Shown piece after piece: positions 49,889 through 59,395 of a stretch of DNA of 64,000 nucleotides. Below the pieces are notes generated by a model. The model ran no database searches. It saw only the letters and a program-made list of their open reading frames with translations, and had not been told where the DNA came from. A program made the translations under genes and the position numbers. The DNA comes from Pseudomonadota bacterium (lineage in GTDB: Bacteria > Pseudomonadota > Gammaproteobacteria > Steroidobacterales > Steroidobacteraceae): contig JAKAXA010000011.1 in the NCBI GenBank assembly GCA_021816775.1, positions 47,536 to 111,535 of the forward strand. The letters run 5' to 3'. Position 1 is the first letter of the stretch. Each line of letters begins with the position of its first letter.

Positions 49889-51295
49889 ATGTCCATCTTG
49901 GCCACACGCCGAAATTCCAAACGTGCGGATCTCGAAAGGCGGCTCGCGCGGCTCAAGGAACAGAATCGGGCACTACGCAAGACCGTTCAAGCCTTGATGG
50001 CGCGCGTCGAGCGGGAGGTGGACGCGCAAGGTACGTCGTTTTCCTGGTTCCAGGCCGCGGCAAAGCTCGAGGAGGCCATCCGCCAGCGCACCGAGCAGTA
50101 CGAGATCCTCAACGCGCGGCTCTCGCGGGAGCTCGAGTCGCGTCGCGACATCGAGCTCGCCTTGAAGCAGGCGAAGCAGCGGGCCGAGCTTGCCGATCAG
50201 AGCAAGACCCGCTTTCTTGCGGCGGCGAGTCATGATTTACGTCAGCCGCTCAATTCAGCGGTCCTGTTTCTCGAGTCCATCGACGATGACGCCCTGTCGA
50301 GCGGCGACCGCGCCTTGGTACATCGCTCGCGACTGGCGCTCGCCTCGCTGAACAACCTGTTGGCAACTCTGCTGGACGTGGCGCGGCTCGACTCGGGAGG
50401 GATCGAGCCGCAACTGACCGATTTTCCGGTCTCGGCCCTGCTCGACCGGCTGGGTCCGGAATTCCAGGCGGTGGCGCGCGCGGCCGGGATCGAGCTGCGC
50501 ATCATCGCCAGTCACGCACGGGTCCATACGGACCTGCGCCTGCTGGAGACCGTATTGCGTAACTTAATCAGCAACGCCATCCGCTACACTCCTCGAGGCC
50601 GGGTGCTGGTGGGATGCCGGCGCCGCCCAGACGGCCTCATGATCTGTGTTTACGACACGGGAGTCGGGATCGAGCGCGAGCACCTGAATGCGATCTTCGA
50701 CCCGTACTACCAAGTCCCGCACAGCACCCGGCCCGATGGCGTCGGGATTGGACTCGGTCTGTCGATCGTCAGCAGGATCTGCCAGATGCTCTGGCTCCGC
50801 CGGGTGCTGCGCTCACGGCCGGGCAAGGGATCGCTCTTTGCCGTAATCGTTCCCTACGGGGCGGCTTCGGCGGACTCGCCCGAGGATCTTGCTTGGCCGG
50901 GCGTGCGGCGGACCAAGCTTAGCTCCCGTCCGCCGACTGTGGTCGTCATCGACGACAGCGCCGAGGCCCTGCTCGGCATGTCGGCGGTGCTCGAGAAGTG
51001 GGGCTGCCGGCCGGTCACGGCGACCACTGCAAGCGACGCCGTGGTGCAGCTCATATCGGCCGATCTTGAGCCTGACCTGGTGATCAGCGACTATCATCTT
51101 GCCGGCAGTCTCAAGGGCGATGCGGCGATCGCGCAAATCCGCCGGGAATTCGACCGCTCGCCGGCGTCACTGATCATGACCAGCGATCCGGATCCAGCGC
51201 TGCGCGAACGGCTTCAGAGGCGGGGGTTCCGGGTGCTCGACAAACCGCTCAACGTCGCAAAGCTGCGGGCCTTCATTGAGCGCCTGATCGGCTGA
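49889..51295 (+). CDS. Soluble hybrid histidine kinase (coiled coil-HisKA-HATPase-REC)
   Basis: 468 aa, no membrane span. N-terminal coiled coil (about 12-105), HisKA with H115 (FLAAASHDLRQPLNSAV), HATPase with N box (LRNLISNAIRYTP), DTGVGI and GVGIGLGLSIV, and a C-terminal receiver (VVVIDDSAEALLGM, phosphoacceptor Asp in LVISDYHLAGS, Lys in VLDKPLN). The SHDLRQPL form is typical of the NahK/ErcS'-type kinases. It has no sensor domain of its own, so the FIST protein encoded just upstream is the likely input. The convergent LuxR-type regulator is the likely output. Confidence 0.9.
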   Translation: MSILATRRNSKRADLERRLARLKEQNRALRKTVQALMARVEREVDAQGTSFSWFQAAAKLEEAIRQRTEQYEILNARLSRELESRRDIELALKQAKQRAELADQSKTRFLAAASHDLRQPLNSAVLFLESIDDDALSSGDRALVHRSRLALASLNNLLATLLDVARLDSGGIEPQLTDFPVSALLDRLGPEFQAVARAAGIELRIIASHARVHTDLRLLETVLRNLISNAIRYTPRGRVLVGCRRRPDGLMICVYDTGVGIEREHLNAIFDPYYQVPHSTRPDGVGIGLGLSIVSRICQMLWLRRVLRSRPGKGSLFAVIVPYGAASADSPEDLAWPGVRRTKLSSRPPTVVVIDDSAEALLGMSAVLEKWGCRPVTATTASDAVVQLISADLEPDLVISDYHLAGSLKGDAAIAQIRREFDRSPASLIMTSDPDPALRERLQRRGFRVLDKPLNVAKLRAFIERLIG

Positions 51296-51343
51296 GATGC
51301 CAGTGAGGGCGACCGGTGGGTTTCGCGCCCGGGCGCAAACGCC

Positions 51344-52009
51344 CTAGTCGCTTAGGAGCCTGCGGGCTGCATTGGCCGCCTGCGTTCGGTTCGATACCCC
51401 GAGCTTTCTGAAGATCGCCGACACATGCGCCTTGACCGTGATCTCACTGATCTCGAGGTCGCGTGCTATCTGTTTGTTGGACAACCCCTGGGTCAGCAAT
51501 CTGAGCACCCGTAACTGCCGCGAGGTGAGCGGCTCGCCGATCGGGTCGGCGGGGGTCGAGCCGAGTGACATCGAATGGCGCAGCGCCGCCGCCGCGGGCA
51601 GGTAGGTTCCGCCGGCCATGACGAGGCGAATGGCGTGCACGAGCACATCGCCGGGCGCTGATTTGGGAACATAGCCCGCGGCGCCGGCCAGACGCGCTTC
51701 GCTCATCGTCGCGGGGTCGTCATTGCCCGAGACGACGATGATGGGAGTCAAAGGCGCGGCGCCGTGAACGTATCGCAGGCAGGACAGGCCGGTCGCCCCC
51801 GGAAGGTTCAGGTCGAGCACGATCAAATCAAAATCGGAATCGGACGCGACTTGGTTCATCACCTCGTCCTGGCAGGCAGCCTCGGCTACGTGGGCCCCGC
51901 TGCAGGCCCGCGGCAGGATCGTCTGCAGGGCCGCCCGGTACAGCGGATGGTCGTCCGCAATCAAAACCCGTTTTGCCTGGTCGGTGAGCATCGCGCTGCC
52001 GTATGTCAT
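51344..52009 (-). CDS. NarL/LuxR-type response regulator
   Basis: 221 aa from ATG 52009 (TTG 52027 and ATG 51991 in frame). Receiver with phosphoacceptor D66 (LIVLDLNLPG) and Lys in GYVPKSAPG; LuxR-type HTH LTSRQLRVLRLLTQGLSNKQ and IARDLEISEITVKAHVSAIF. Convergent with the hybrid kinase, 48 bp between stop codons, and divergent from the broken TonB receptor at 52224. Probably the DNA-binding output of the FIST/kinase module. The intervening palindrome GCGCCCGGGCGC (51325-51336) lacks a T-run. Confidence 0.9.
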   Translation of the reverse strand: MTYGSAMLTDQAKRVLIADDHPLYRAALQTILPRACSGAHVAEAACQDEVMNQVASDSDFDLIVLDLNLPGATGLSCLRYVHGAAPLTPIIVVSGNDDPATMSEARLAGAAGYVPKSAPGDVLVHAIRLVMAGGTYLPAAAALRHSMSLGSTPADPIGEPLTSRQLRVLRLLTQGLSNKQIARDLEISEITVKAHVSAIFRKLGVSNRTQAANAARRLLSD

Positions 52010-52223
52010 GGACGCACGGGACAACAAAGGCTATGAACCTTTTGCATCATACCAAAGTATCCCCTGCCACCGCCCAATGGCTGATGGCTACGGGCGCCAG
52101 CTCGGGGATACTGCGGTGTACAGGCGCACGAACGCTTGGCAGATCGGATCGATGGCATTGGGCGAACCAATGCGCGGCCTGTGATCGCGGACACCCATCT
52201 GCGCCGACTGAATTGGGGGATGC

Positions 52224-52890
52224 ATGATAAGCATGGCACGGCCTCGTTTCCGCCCGACCTGGGCGATCCTCGGCATGGCCCTTGGAACGTTTCTCTGTAC
52301 CGGGCGCTTACAGGCACAACCGGCGCGCCCGCAGGCGCAACAGCCGGCCGCGTCGGCCGTCGATGCGGACCCGCCGGCTGTGCAAGCGACTGCATCGGTC
52401 AGCGTCCCGAGTGGCGCTCTGCAGGAGGTCGTGGTCACGGCCGAGCGGGTCGCTCAAGACAATCAGCGGGTGCCGGCCTCCATGAACGTGCTGACGTCGA
52501 GCAGCCTGAGCCACCTGCAAATCACTACGCCCCAGGATCTCATGACGTATATCCCACAGCTTCAGGCGAACGCCATCGCCGGAGAAGCGACGCCCATGTA
52601 TTCGATTCGCGGTGTCTCGATGATGGATTACAGCGTGGGCCAGCAGGGGCCGGTGGAGGAGTACCTAGACCAGGTTCCGCTCGAGAGCCTCGCGCTCAGC
52701 GGTGGCCTCAACCTCTTCGACACGCAGCGCATCGACGTTCTGCTCGGCCCGCAGGGCACCCTTTACGGACACAACGCGACCGCCGGCGCGATCAACTTCG
52801 TCACCCAGCCGCCGACATTCCACGATTCAGGATACATCGCCCTCGGCGCCGGCAATTTCCGCTTCAGGGAGGGAAAATCAGCGCGGTTAT
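52224..52890 (+). pseudogene. TonB-dependent receptor 2, truncated after the plug domain
   Basis: Begins like a normal receptor: signal peptide (AILGMALGTFLCTGRLQAQ), TonB box-like LQEVVVTAERV, plug with IDVLLGPQGTLYGHNATAGAINFV. Similarity ends near residue 215 (GNFRFREGKS, about 52880); the frame then runs through unrelated residues to a stop at 52994. The whole beta-barrel (over 500 residues) is missing, so it cannot be a transporter. The junction falls just before a leader sequence like that of PLP enzyme copy 1, which points to a deletion joining this receptor to the upstream region of PLP copy 2. Confidence 0.85.
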
Positions 52891-52995
52891 GCAATGATTG
52901 GGTCCTTGCACTTCTTCACTATCCGGGTCTTCCCCCCTTCCGTAGACTTGCGTTGAATCGAGTCACGATCCACGCGGGGAGGGGAGCGGCGTAAT

Positions 52996-53016
52996 CCGTG
53001 CGCCTGTTGCGCACGG
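52996..53016 (+). promoter_or_regulatory. Leader stem-loop before PLP enzyme copy 2
   Basis: Perfect inverted repeat CCGTGCGC-CTGTT-GCGCACGG ending 37 bases before the ATG at 53054. Compare 40477-40500: same place, different stem sequence, both still paired. Confidence 0.5.
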
Positions 53017-53053
53017 TCTGCCTTCCCACCGCTCACCTGCCCACGAAGGACAC

Positions 53054-53891
53054 ATGCTCGACGGGTTCATTGCCAAGTTGCTGCCGCGAACGGGCACTCC
53101 CCTTGATCAGATCAAGGAACACCTCGGCAAGATTTCACTTCGCGAACCGTACGCCCATCTCGCACGCGCGTTCCGGGGACCGCAGGACGTGCAGGATCTG
53201 GGCAAGTGGGCATTCACGCAATTTCTGTCCGACAACGGCGTTTTCTCTCTGCGTGCGCCCTACAGGCAGCAAATCAAACAGGAACTCCTCGCCGTGGGCG
53301 TGAGCCTGCTCCACCCTGAAAAGAACTCCACGGAAAATTTCACCTCGGGCGGAACGGAAAGCAACTTTTCGGCCATACACGCCGCAAAGGAATGGGCGCG
53401 CGAGCACAAGCCGAATGTCGGAAAACGCAATATCGTTGTGCCGCTCACCATACATCCGAGCTTCGACAAAGGCGTCCGTTGTTTGGACCTCGAAATCATC
53501 ACCACCGACCAGAACGAAAATAGGCGGGGAATCGTCGCGAACTTCGCGAACGCGATCAACGACGACACCATCATGATCGGGGCCTCGGCGCCCTCCACGC
53601 CCTACGCGAACATCGACCCCATACCTCAGATCGCTGCTGTGGCCAGGGAAGCCAGCCTATGGATGCACGTCTGCGCGTACGTGGGAGTGTGTATTTCACC
53701 ATTTCGCGAGAAACTCGGCACTACGCCAACTCCCTGTGACATCCCAGTCCCCGGAGTCATGTCAATATCCGCCGATCTGCACAAGTTCGGGTACTCCGAA
53801 GCCGGCGTCAACCACTTTCTGGCGACATGCCGATCCGCAGAACTACCACTACGAACAAGTCCGTCACGAACGTCTTCGGCCTCTTCTTTGA
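53054..53891 (+). pseudogene. S1P-lyase-family PLP enzyme, copy 2 (inactivated)
   Basis: Residues 1-245 align with copy 1 without gaps (GGTES 99-103, H134, K244 kept), but D207, which holds the PLP pyridine nitrogen, is Cys (MHVCAYVGVC), and C209, G212, Y213 and W228 of copy 1 are also changed. Near 53795 two bases are missing relative to copy 1 (TACTCCGAAGCC versus TACTGTCCGAAGCC); in the restored frame PKPASTTFWRHADPQNYHYE continues until a stop at 53889-53891, before the C-terminal domain. Point mutations, frameshift and truncation together make this a decayed gene. Copy 3 begins 61 bp later. Confidence 0.88.
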
Positions 53892-53952
53892 ACAATTTCC
53901 ACCTTGACTCAATAAGCCGCACGCACGCTACGGCAACCTATTGGAGTTCAAA

Positions 53953-55242
53953 ATGAGCACCCTCTCTCTGGTATCCACGCATTTCAAGTCTGACTACTTT
54001 CTTCCGGAGAAAGGGCTGTCTCGAGACGCCGTGCGGCGACATATAGACCGAATGATCGAGATAGATCCGCCGGAACGTTCCGGGCTGATGTCTATATATT
54101 GCAACAGGGGTTTGGATGAAGGCCACGAGGTTATGCTTGAGGCGTTCTCGAAGGTCTACAAGAAAAATAATCTCGTCACTGCGCTCATGCCCGGAATGAA
54201 GCAAATCGAGGAGGAACTGCTTTCCATGTCCGCCAATCTCCTCTCGGGCGGCGAAAGCGGAATCGTCGCCAACATTACCGCCGGAGGCAGCGAGAGTATC
54301 TTCTGCGCGATCAATACTGCGCGTGAATGGGCCAAGGCAACCAAGCCGCAAGTTACCGCGCCGGAATTCGTGACCCCATATTCTGCGCACGCAGCTCTTA
54401 ATAAAGCTGGTCATTATCTAGGCGTTAAGATCAAGCGAGTTCCGGTCGGGGCCGATTACCGATCTGATATGGAGGCCATCAAATCAGCGATTGGACCTAA
54501 TACCATCGGCCTATATGCGTCTGCCCCGAACTGGCCGTACGGCACTTACGACCACATTTCCGAGTTTGGGAAATTGGCCCTGCGTCACAACCTTTGGCTG
54601 CACGTGGACGCGTGTGTCGGCGGCTTTGTCGCGCCGTTTGTAAAGAAGCTTGGATACCACGTTCCGCCGTGGGATTTCTCCGTACCGGGCGTCACATCGA
54701 TTTCGGCCGACTTGCACAAATTTGCTTACGCCATGAAGCCCGCATCGGTCGTCGCCTACCGTAATCTCGAACTGCAGCAAGAATACCATTATGTGAAGGT
54801 GACTGAGTGGCCAACGATAGAGTACTCGTCGCAGAGCGTTCTAGGATCGCGCTCGGCGGGACCTGTCGCTGCCGCGTGGGCCATGATGCATTTTTTGGGA
54901 GAAGAGGGATATTTGCGTCTTGCGAAACAGATGATGGAAGAAAAAAGGCGGCTTGCAAAAGGAATAACCGCCATTGGCGGTTTGAAGGTCATCGACACAG
55001 AGCTGATCCTACTTTCCTACGCATCAGAAGACGATAAGGTTTCCATCATGGAGATTGTCGCAGGCATGGAACAGCTCGGATGGGTACATTTTGGAACCCT
55101 CCAGCCGCCGATGATCCAACTTGTCATGGAATCGAAGGCGGAGCCGTATATAGAGGCTTACCTGAAAGATCTTTCCGACATTGTCGGGCGGATCCGGCAA
55201 GGAGAGAGGTTCGGTGAGGGCGATCTCCACTACACCCGATGA
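53953..55242 (+). CDS. Sphingosine-1-phosphate-lyase-family PLP enzyme, copy 3
   Basis: 429 aa. PLP lysine K256 (SISADLHKFAYAMKPAS), D219 (LHVDACVGGFVAPF), H146 (YSAHAALNKAG), GGSES (111-115). Same family as copy 1 but clearly divergent outside the core, so it may use a different substrate. ATG 53953 has TTGGAG upstream; a TTG at 53941 is in frame. Codon use is visibly more A/T-rich than in the core genome, suggesting separate acquisition. A TonB receptor follows 269 bp downstream, repeating the copy 1 arrangement. Confidence 0.88.
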   Translation: MSTLSLVSTHFKSDYFLPEKGLSRDAVRRHIDRMIEIDPPERSGLMSIYCNRGLDEGHEVMLEAFSKVYKKNNLVTALMPGMKQIEEELLSMSANLLSGGESGIVANITAGGSESIFCAINTAREWAKATKPQVTAPEFVTPYSAHAALNKAGHYLGVKIKRVPVGADYRSDMEAIKSAIGPNTIGLYASAPNWPYGTYDHISEFGKLALRHNLWLHVDACVGGFVAPFVKKLGYHVPPWDFSVPGVTSISADLHKFAYAMKPASVVAYRNLELQQEYHYVKVTEWPTIEYSSQSVLGSRSAGPVAAAWAMMHFLGEEGYLRLAKQMMEEKRRLAKGITAIGGLKVIDTELILLSYASEDDKVSIMEIVAGMEQLGWVHFGTLQPPMIQLVMESKAEPYIEAYLKDLSDIVGRIRQGERFGEGDLHYTR

Positions 55243-55511
55243 GTTACATATATAGCATGGTAATTGCTGCGCCGCCGCAACCAGTTTTTCAATGACTGCC
55301 CCCAAAATCGGCGCTGGCAAGGTTCGGCACCGCTCCGCGCAGTTCGCATTAAAAAAAGCCGTGATAACACCTGCATCTTCGCTTCAGAGCCGTGGACTGA
55401 GACAGGCGGTCCAATGACGGCTGTTCAGGCCGGCACAACGCTACGCTTTCTGCGGCGTCAGCGGTATGACAGACCTTCCTCTTTCAACCCGAGAAACCGA
55501 GGATCCTACCG

Positions 55512-58013
55512 ATGGCATTCACCATAAAGTCACGCACTCGCGCTCTGAAATATCTGGCACTGGCACCAGTCGTTGTCGTCGCGCTCATGGAAGGTGCGCT
55601 GGCGGCGCAGCCGGCCGCTCAGGGGCCTGTTATGCTGCAGACGATCACCGTCACAGCAACCCGGGAACGGACCACGGTTCAGACGACTCCAATCAGCATC
55701 ACAGCAGTCACTGCGGCCCAGATCGCCTCCAGGGGCCTCGTGAGCCTAAATGGCCTGGTGCGCTCCGTACCTGGGCTCGCGATTCGCGACACCGGTGGCC
55801 CCGGGGAGGAAGAGTATGAAATTCGCGGGCTGAACTCCCAGGGCGGCAACTCCTCCATGGTGGGTGTCTACTTCGGCGAGATACCGCTATCGACGGCAAT
55901 GGGTTCTCAGCTCGGCAAGAACATCATGAGTCTTGGCCTGTACGACGTCCGTAGGGTGGAGGTGCTGCGCGGACCACAGGGAACGCTTTACGGCTCGAGT
56001 TCCATGGGTGGGACCATCCGGGTGCTTCCCGCGCTGCCGCGACTGAACAGCTTTTTGGCGAGTACCGAAGAAGTACTTTCCGGCACGGCGTCCGGCGGGA
56101 GTATCAATCATCAGGAAAACGGTATGGTGAACATTCCGTTGGGTCATACAGCTGCCGTGCGACTGGTGGGCACTTTCAGTGACGACAGTGGCTGGATCCA
56201 GCGCCGAGTCGTACAGGATGGTGCAGTCGGCGTCGACTCCGGTCCCTTTCCGGACGTGAGTCGTCCCGACAATTTCTATACCGCGCCGCTGCAGGAGACT
56301 CTAGAGGGCGTAAACACTACCCGAATCGACTCGACTCGTGTCGAGCTGCTCTGGAAGCCGCTGCAAAATCTCACGATTGAACCCACCGCGATGTATCAGT
56401 TGGTAAGGCAGGGAGCCCCACCCGCTGTTGATGTGAACGGCAGTCCGACTCACCCGACGACGCCCCAGATTTTGGCGCATTGGGAAATCTACGACGCGCC
56501 GGAACCACAAACGGACAGCTTGAGCTTCGGCAGCTTAAAGGCTGTCTATCAGTTTCCGGCGATGTCGGCGACGTTTGCAAGCGGATTCTGGCACCGAAAT
56601 TTTATTGATTTGCAGGATGCCACGGAACAAGTCGCCTCCGCGATCGAAATTCCGGTCTACGACGCCGCCGCCGGCGGCATAGGCCCGGTTATGAACATTG
56701 CTGGCACCGGAACCTACGAACAGGATTACAGCAGGCAGGTCTCAGAGGAGTTTCGTCTCAACTCGACAGCTCCCGGGTCCCTGCAATGGGTCGCCGGTTA
56801 CTTCTATCAGGATTTGTATTCTGCAAACAATATCTCCTCGCTTGCCCCACAGGCGACCTCGATATTGGGCGGTCCCAATCTGTTCGTCGCCGCGATGCCC
56901 GAGGTCCTTGTTCAGAACGCGTTCTACGGGCATATATCATGGCGGATCTACCGTCACCTGGCGGTAGCCGCCGGTTTTCGTCACTACCACTATAGCCTTA
57001 GCGGTCGATCCAGTCAGATCGGAGCCTTCACTGTTTCCGCTGCACAAGGGAATGATGTCCCATATAACCACGCAGCCTCGTTTGCGGCGAGCGGAAGTGC
57101 TCCGAGTTTTACCCTGACGTATGATATTGACCCCGAGCATATGGTGTATCTGAGGGCAGACAAGGGGTTTCGGCTCGGGGGGCCAGACCCGGCGCCGATT
57201 CCGGTAGTCGCGGCGAGCAATACGAACCCGCTCCTGGGAGCCCAGGTCGCCAACGAATGCGCGCTCCAGGCGAAACTGCTGGCTGCGACGACTTGCAGCG
57301 CAAACATATTTCTCCAGGTACCAACGACTTTCGGCTCTGACTGGCTGTGGAGCTACGAACTCGGCGAGAAGTCCTCATTTTTTCACCGCCGGTTAATTGC
57401 CAATCTTGACGCATACTTGGAGGACTGGAACAATCCTCAGATGGCCACTGACATCGCCGGAAACTTCTTGATGGCCAATGGCGGCGACGCTCGCATCAAA
57501 GGCATAGAGGGTCAGCTGGAGACCCTTCTCCCTGCGGGATTCGAACTGGCATTGAATGCCAGTTACATTGATGCAAAATTCGTTCAAAGCAGCGCAATCA
57601 CGGGATTTTCCGCCGGCACGCAGATCCCCGATACCCCGAAGGTGTCCGGATCTGTGGTTCTGAATTGGACTCATTACCTTGAAAATGACCTCACATTATT
57701 CAGCTCGATCGAGGACGATTACACTGGCGCGAGGTCCGATTTGCCCTACGGCGTGACTGCCACGCTGCAAAACATGAATCAGGTTTTGGTTCATCTTGCG
57801 TCGTACAACATTGCAAACGTCCGGCTAGGTATTCGCGGGCAGCGCCGTGGCGGCGATCGCTGGACCGTTGCGGTTTTCGCGAATAACTTCACGAACAATA
57901 TCGTGCTGCTAGACCCGCAGCCGCAGATTACTCTGCAGACGGGGGCGTTTACGCGCTATGTCGTCAGCCAACCTCTTACTGCTGGCATTGATGTCGGCTA
58001 TCAATTCCACTGA
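55512..58013 (+). CDS. TonB-dependent outer-membrane receptor 3
   Basis: 833 aa. Signal peptide (ALKYLALAPVVVVALMEGALAA), TonB box-like LQTITVTATRE, plug with YEIRGLNSQGG and VEVLRGPQGTLYGSSSMGGTI, and a complete barrel ending in an aromatic residue followed by His (GIDVGYQFH). Only distantly like receptor 1, so the two probably take up different compounds. Paired with PLP enzyme copy 3. The IS4-type element is inserted 75 bp after its stop. Confidence 0.92.
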   Translation: MAFTIKSRTRALKYLALAPVVVVALMEGALAAQPAAQGPVMLQTITVTATRERTTVQTTPISITAVTAAQIASRGLVSLNGLVRSVPGLAIRDTGGPGEEEYEIRGLNSQGGNSSMVGVYFGEIPLSTAMGSQLGKNIMSLGLYDVRRVEVLRGPQGTLYGSSSMGGTIRVLPALPRLNSFLASTEEVLSGTASGGSINHQENGMVNIPLGHTAAVRLVGTFSDDSGWIQRRVVQDGAVGVDSGPFPDVSRPDNFYTAPLQETLEGVNTTRIDSTRVELLWKPLQNLTIEPTAMYQLVRQGAPPAVDVNGSPTHPTTPQILAHWEIYDAPEPQTDSLSFGSLKAVYQFPAMSATFASGFWHRNFIDLQDATEQVASAIEIPVYDAAAGGIGPVMNIAGTGTYEQDYSRQVSEEFRLNSTAPGSLQWVAGYFYQDLYSANNISSLAPQATSILGGPNLFVAAMPEVLVQNAFYGHISWRIYRHLAVAAGFRHYHYSLSGRSSQIGAFTVSAAQGNDVPYNHAASFAASGSAPSFTLTYDIDPEHMVYLRADKGFRLGGPDPAPIPVVAASNTNPLLGAQVANECALQAKLLAATTCSANIFLQVPTTFGSDWLWSYELGEKSSFFHRRLIANLDAYLEDWNNPQMATDIAGNFLMANGGDARIKGIEGQLETLLPAGFELALNASYIDAKFVQSSAITGFSAGTQIPDTPKVSGSVVLNWTHYLENDLTLFSSIEDDYTGARSDLPYGVTATLQNMNQVLVHLASYNIANVRLGIRGQRRGGDRWTVAVFANNFTNNIVLLDPQPQITLQTGAFTRYVVSQPLTAGIDVGYQFH

Positions 58014-58087
58014 ATCGCGGCGCGGTGTCTGCGCATTTCGGCGTCAGACTCAAGATAGTGGCCTGGAACTGAAGACATGGTGCGACA

Positions 58088-58105
58088 CACTACCGTCCCA
58101 ACGTT
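58088..58105 (+). repeat. IS4 element terminal inverted repeat, left
   Basis: CACTACCGTCCCAACGTT; overlaps the last two bases of the transposase stop region. Confidence 0.9.
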
Positions 58106-59270
58106 ATTCGGACAAAATCAGCTGGTTGGCGCTACTGCGTTGGTTTGGGACCTCTACGGAGAGCGTAAGCAATTGATCGAGCGAGGTTTTCTCAAACAGG
58201 CTCAAGCTCAGAATTTGTAGGATCTCATGCATCGACGCCTCCAGCTTCAGCCGCTTTTGTACGATCGCCACGAGCACGTATGTGCACACGGCGATCCAGA
58301 TCTGGCTCTTGACGGCGTTCTCCGAGGTGCCGAAAAACGTCTTGGTCCGCAGGTGCTGCTTGAGCCATTTGAAGAACAGCTCCACTTGCCAGCGCATCTT
58401 ATAGAGACGACAGACCGCCAGCGGATCGAGGTCCAGATGGTTGGTGATGAACACCAACCTCTTGCCGGTCTCGGGATCTCTGAAACGGATGCGGCGCAGC
58501 GGCTTCGGGTATCCCTGTTTGGAATAGAAGACGGTCAGCGCGATCGTGTGGTCGCAGATTACCCCGGTGCTGCGATCGGTCTTGCGCCAGGCGAGTCGTT
58601 TGAAACGCATGCCTCGTTTGGCACGAGTCACGAAGAACGCGCCTGCCTGATCGAATCTCGCCACTCGTTCGGAGTCGACGTAGCCGCGATCGAGGATATA
58701 GAAGGAGCCGGCCTCGAGAATGAGCTGGTCGAGAATGTTGACGTCGTGGAGCTTGCCGTCACAGATATGCAGGAAAGTCGGGATGTTCCCGCGCAGGTCG
58801 AGCAGAGTGTGGAGCTCCACCGCCGCCTTGGTCGAGCGGAACGGCGCCCACGGAAACAGCGACAAGGACAGATCGATAGTCGTCGAGTCGAGGGCGTAGA
58901 CGGTATTGTCGGGCTGAAGGCCGAGCGGTTCGCTGGCATAGAGGTCGCGCGCAGTGCGGATCAAACGTTGGGCAAAATCGACATAGATGCGCCAGTCGCG
59001 CGTCGCGTTTGCATTCGCGAGGGTGTTGCGGGCCATCCCACCGCGGATGCCCATGTGATAGATCTTCTCCGGCTGAGCGCGCAGGCATGCCTCGATGTCG
59101 CGCAGACTCTCCCGGAAGGTCAGCTGTGCGAACATCATGACCAGCAGCTGATCGAGACACGAGAAGCTCTTGACCTTGTGCTGCCCACCGTAGCGCGCCA
59201 CGCAGCGACGGAAGGTATGCAGCGGCAGCTGCTCGATCAGCTGGGCGAACACCAGCTTGCCGGCGAACAT
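58104..59270 (-). CDS. IS4-family transposase (DUF4372 N-terminal domain)
   Basis: 388 aa, intact. N-terminal DUF4372 domain (LVFAQLIEQLPLHTFRRCVA, LLVMMFAQLTFRESLRDIEA), then the DDE catalytic core: first Asp in YALDSTTIDLSLSLF, second in FYILDRGYVDSER, and the Glu within YKMRWQVELFFKWLKQH (YREK-type signature of IS4). Occupies almost the entire element between the inverted repeats. Confidence 0.94.
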   Translation of the reverse strand: MFAGKLVFAQLIEQLPLHTFRRCVARYGGQHKVKSFSCLDQLLVMMFAQLTFRESLRDIEACLRAQPEKIYHMGIRGGMARNTLANANATRDWRIYVDFAQRLIRTARDLYASEPLGLQPDNTVYALDSTTIDLSLSLFPWAPFRSTKAAVELHTLLDLRGNIPTFLHICDGKLHDVNILDQLILEAGSFYILDRGYVDSERVARFDQAGAFFVTRAKRGMRFKRLAWRKTDRSTGVICDHTIALTVFYSKQGYPKPLRRIRFRDPETGKRLVFITNHLDLDPLAVCRLYKMRWQVELFFKWLKQHLRTKTFFGTSENAVKSQIWIAVCTYVLVAIVQKRLKLEASMHEILQILSLSLFEKTSLDQLLTLSVEVPNQRSSANQLILSE

Positions 59271-59395
59271 GGTGGACCTCGACTCCGAAGGACGCCGAAG
59301 GTTCGCTAAATGCCCGAATCGAGTTCAAGTCGATGACACCCCAACAAGGCCGAAACCGCTATGTACATCAGCTACTCATGGCCTCCGCTCCAACA

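Noticed and set aside
51321..51340. Palindrome between the hybrid kinase and the regulator as a terminator
   Set aside because: Strong GC hairpin, but the T-run is on the wrong side for either direction.
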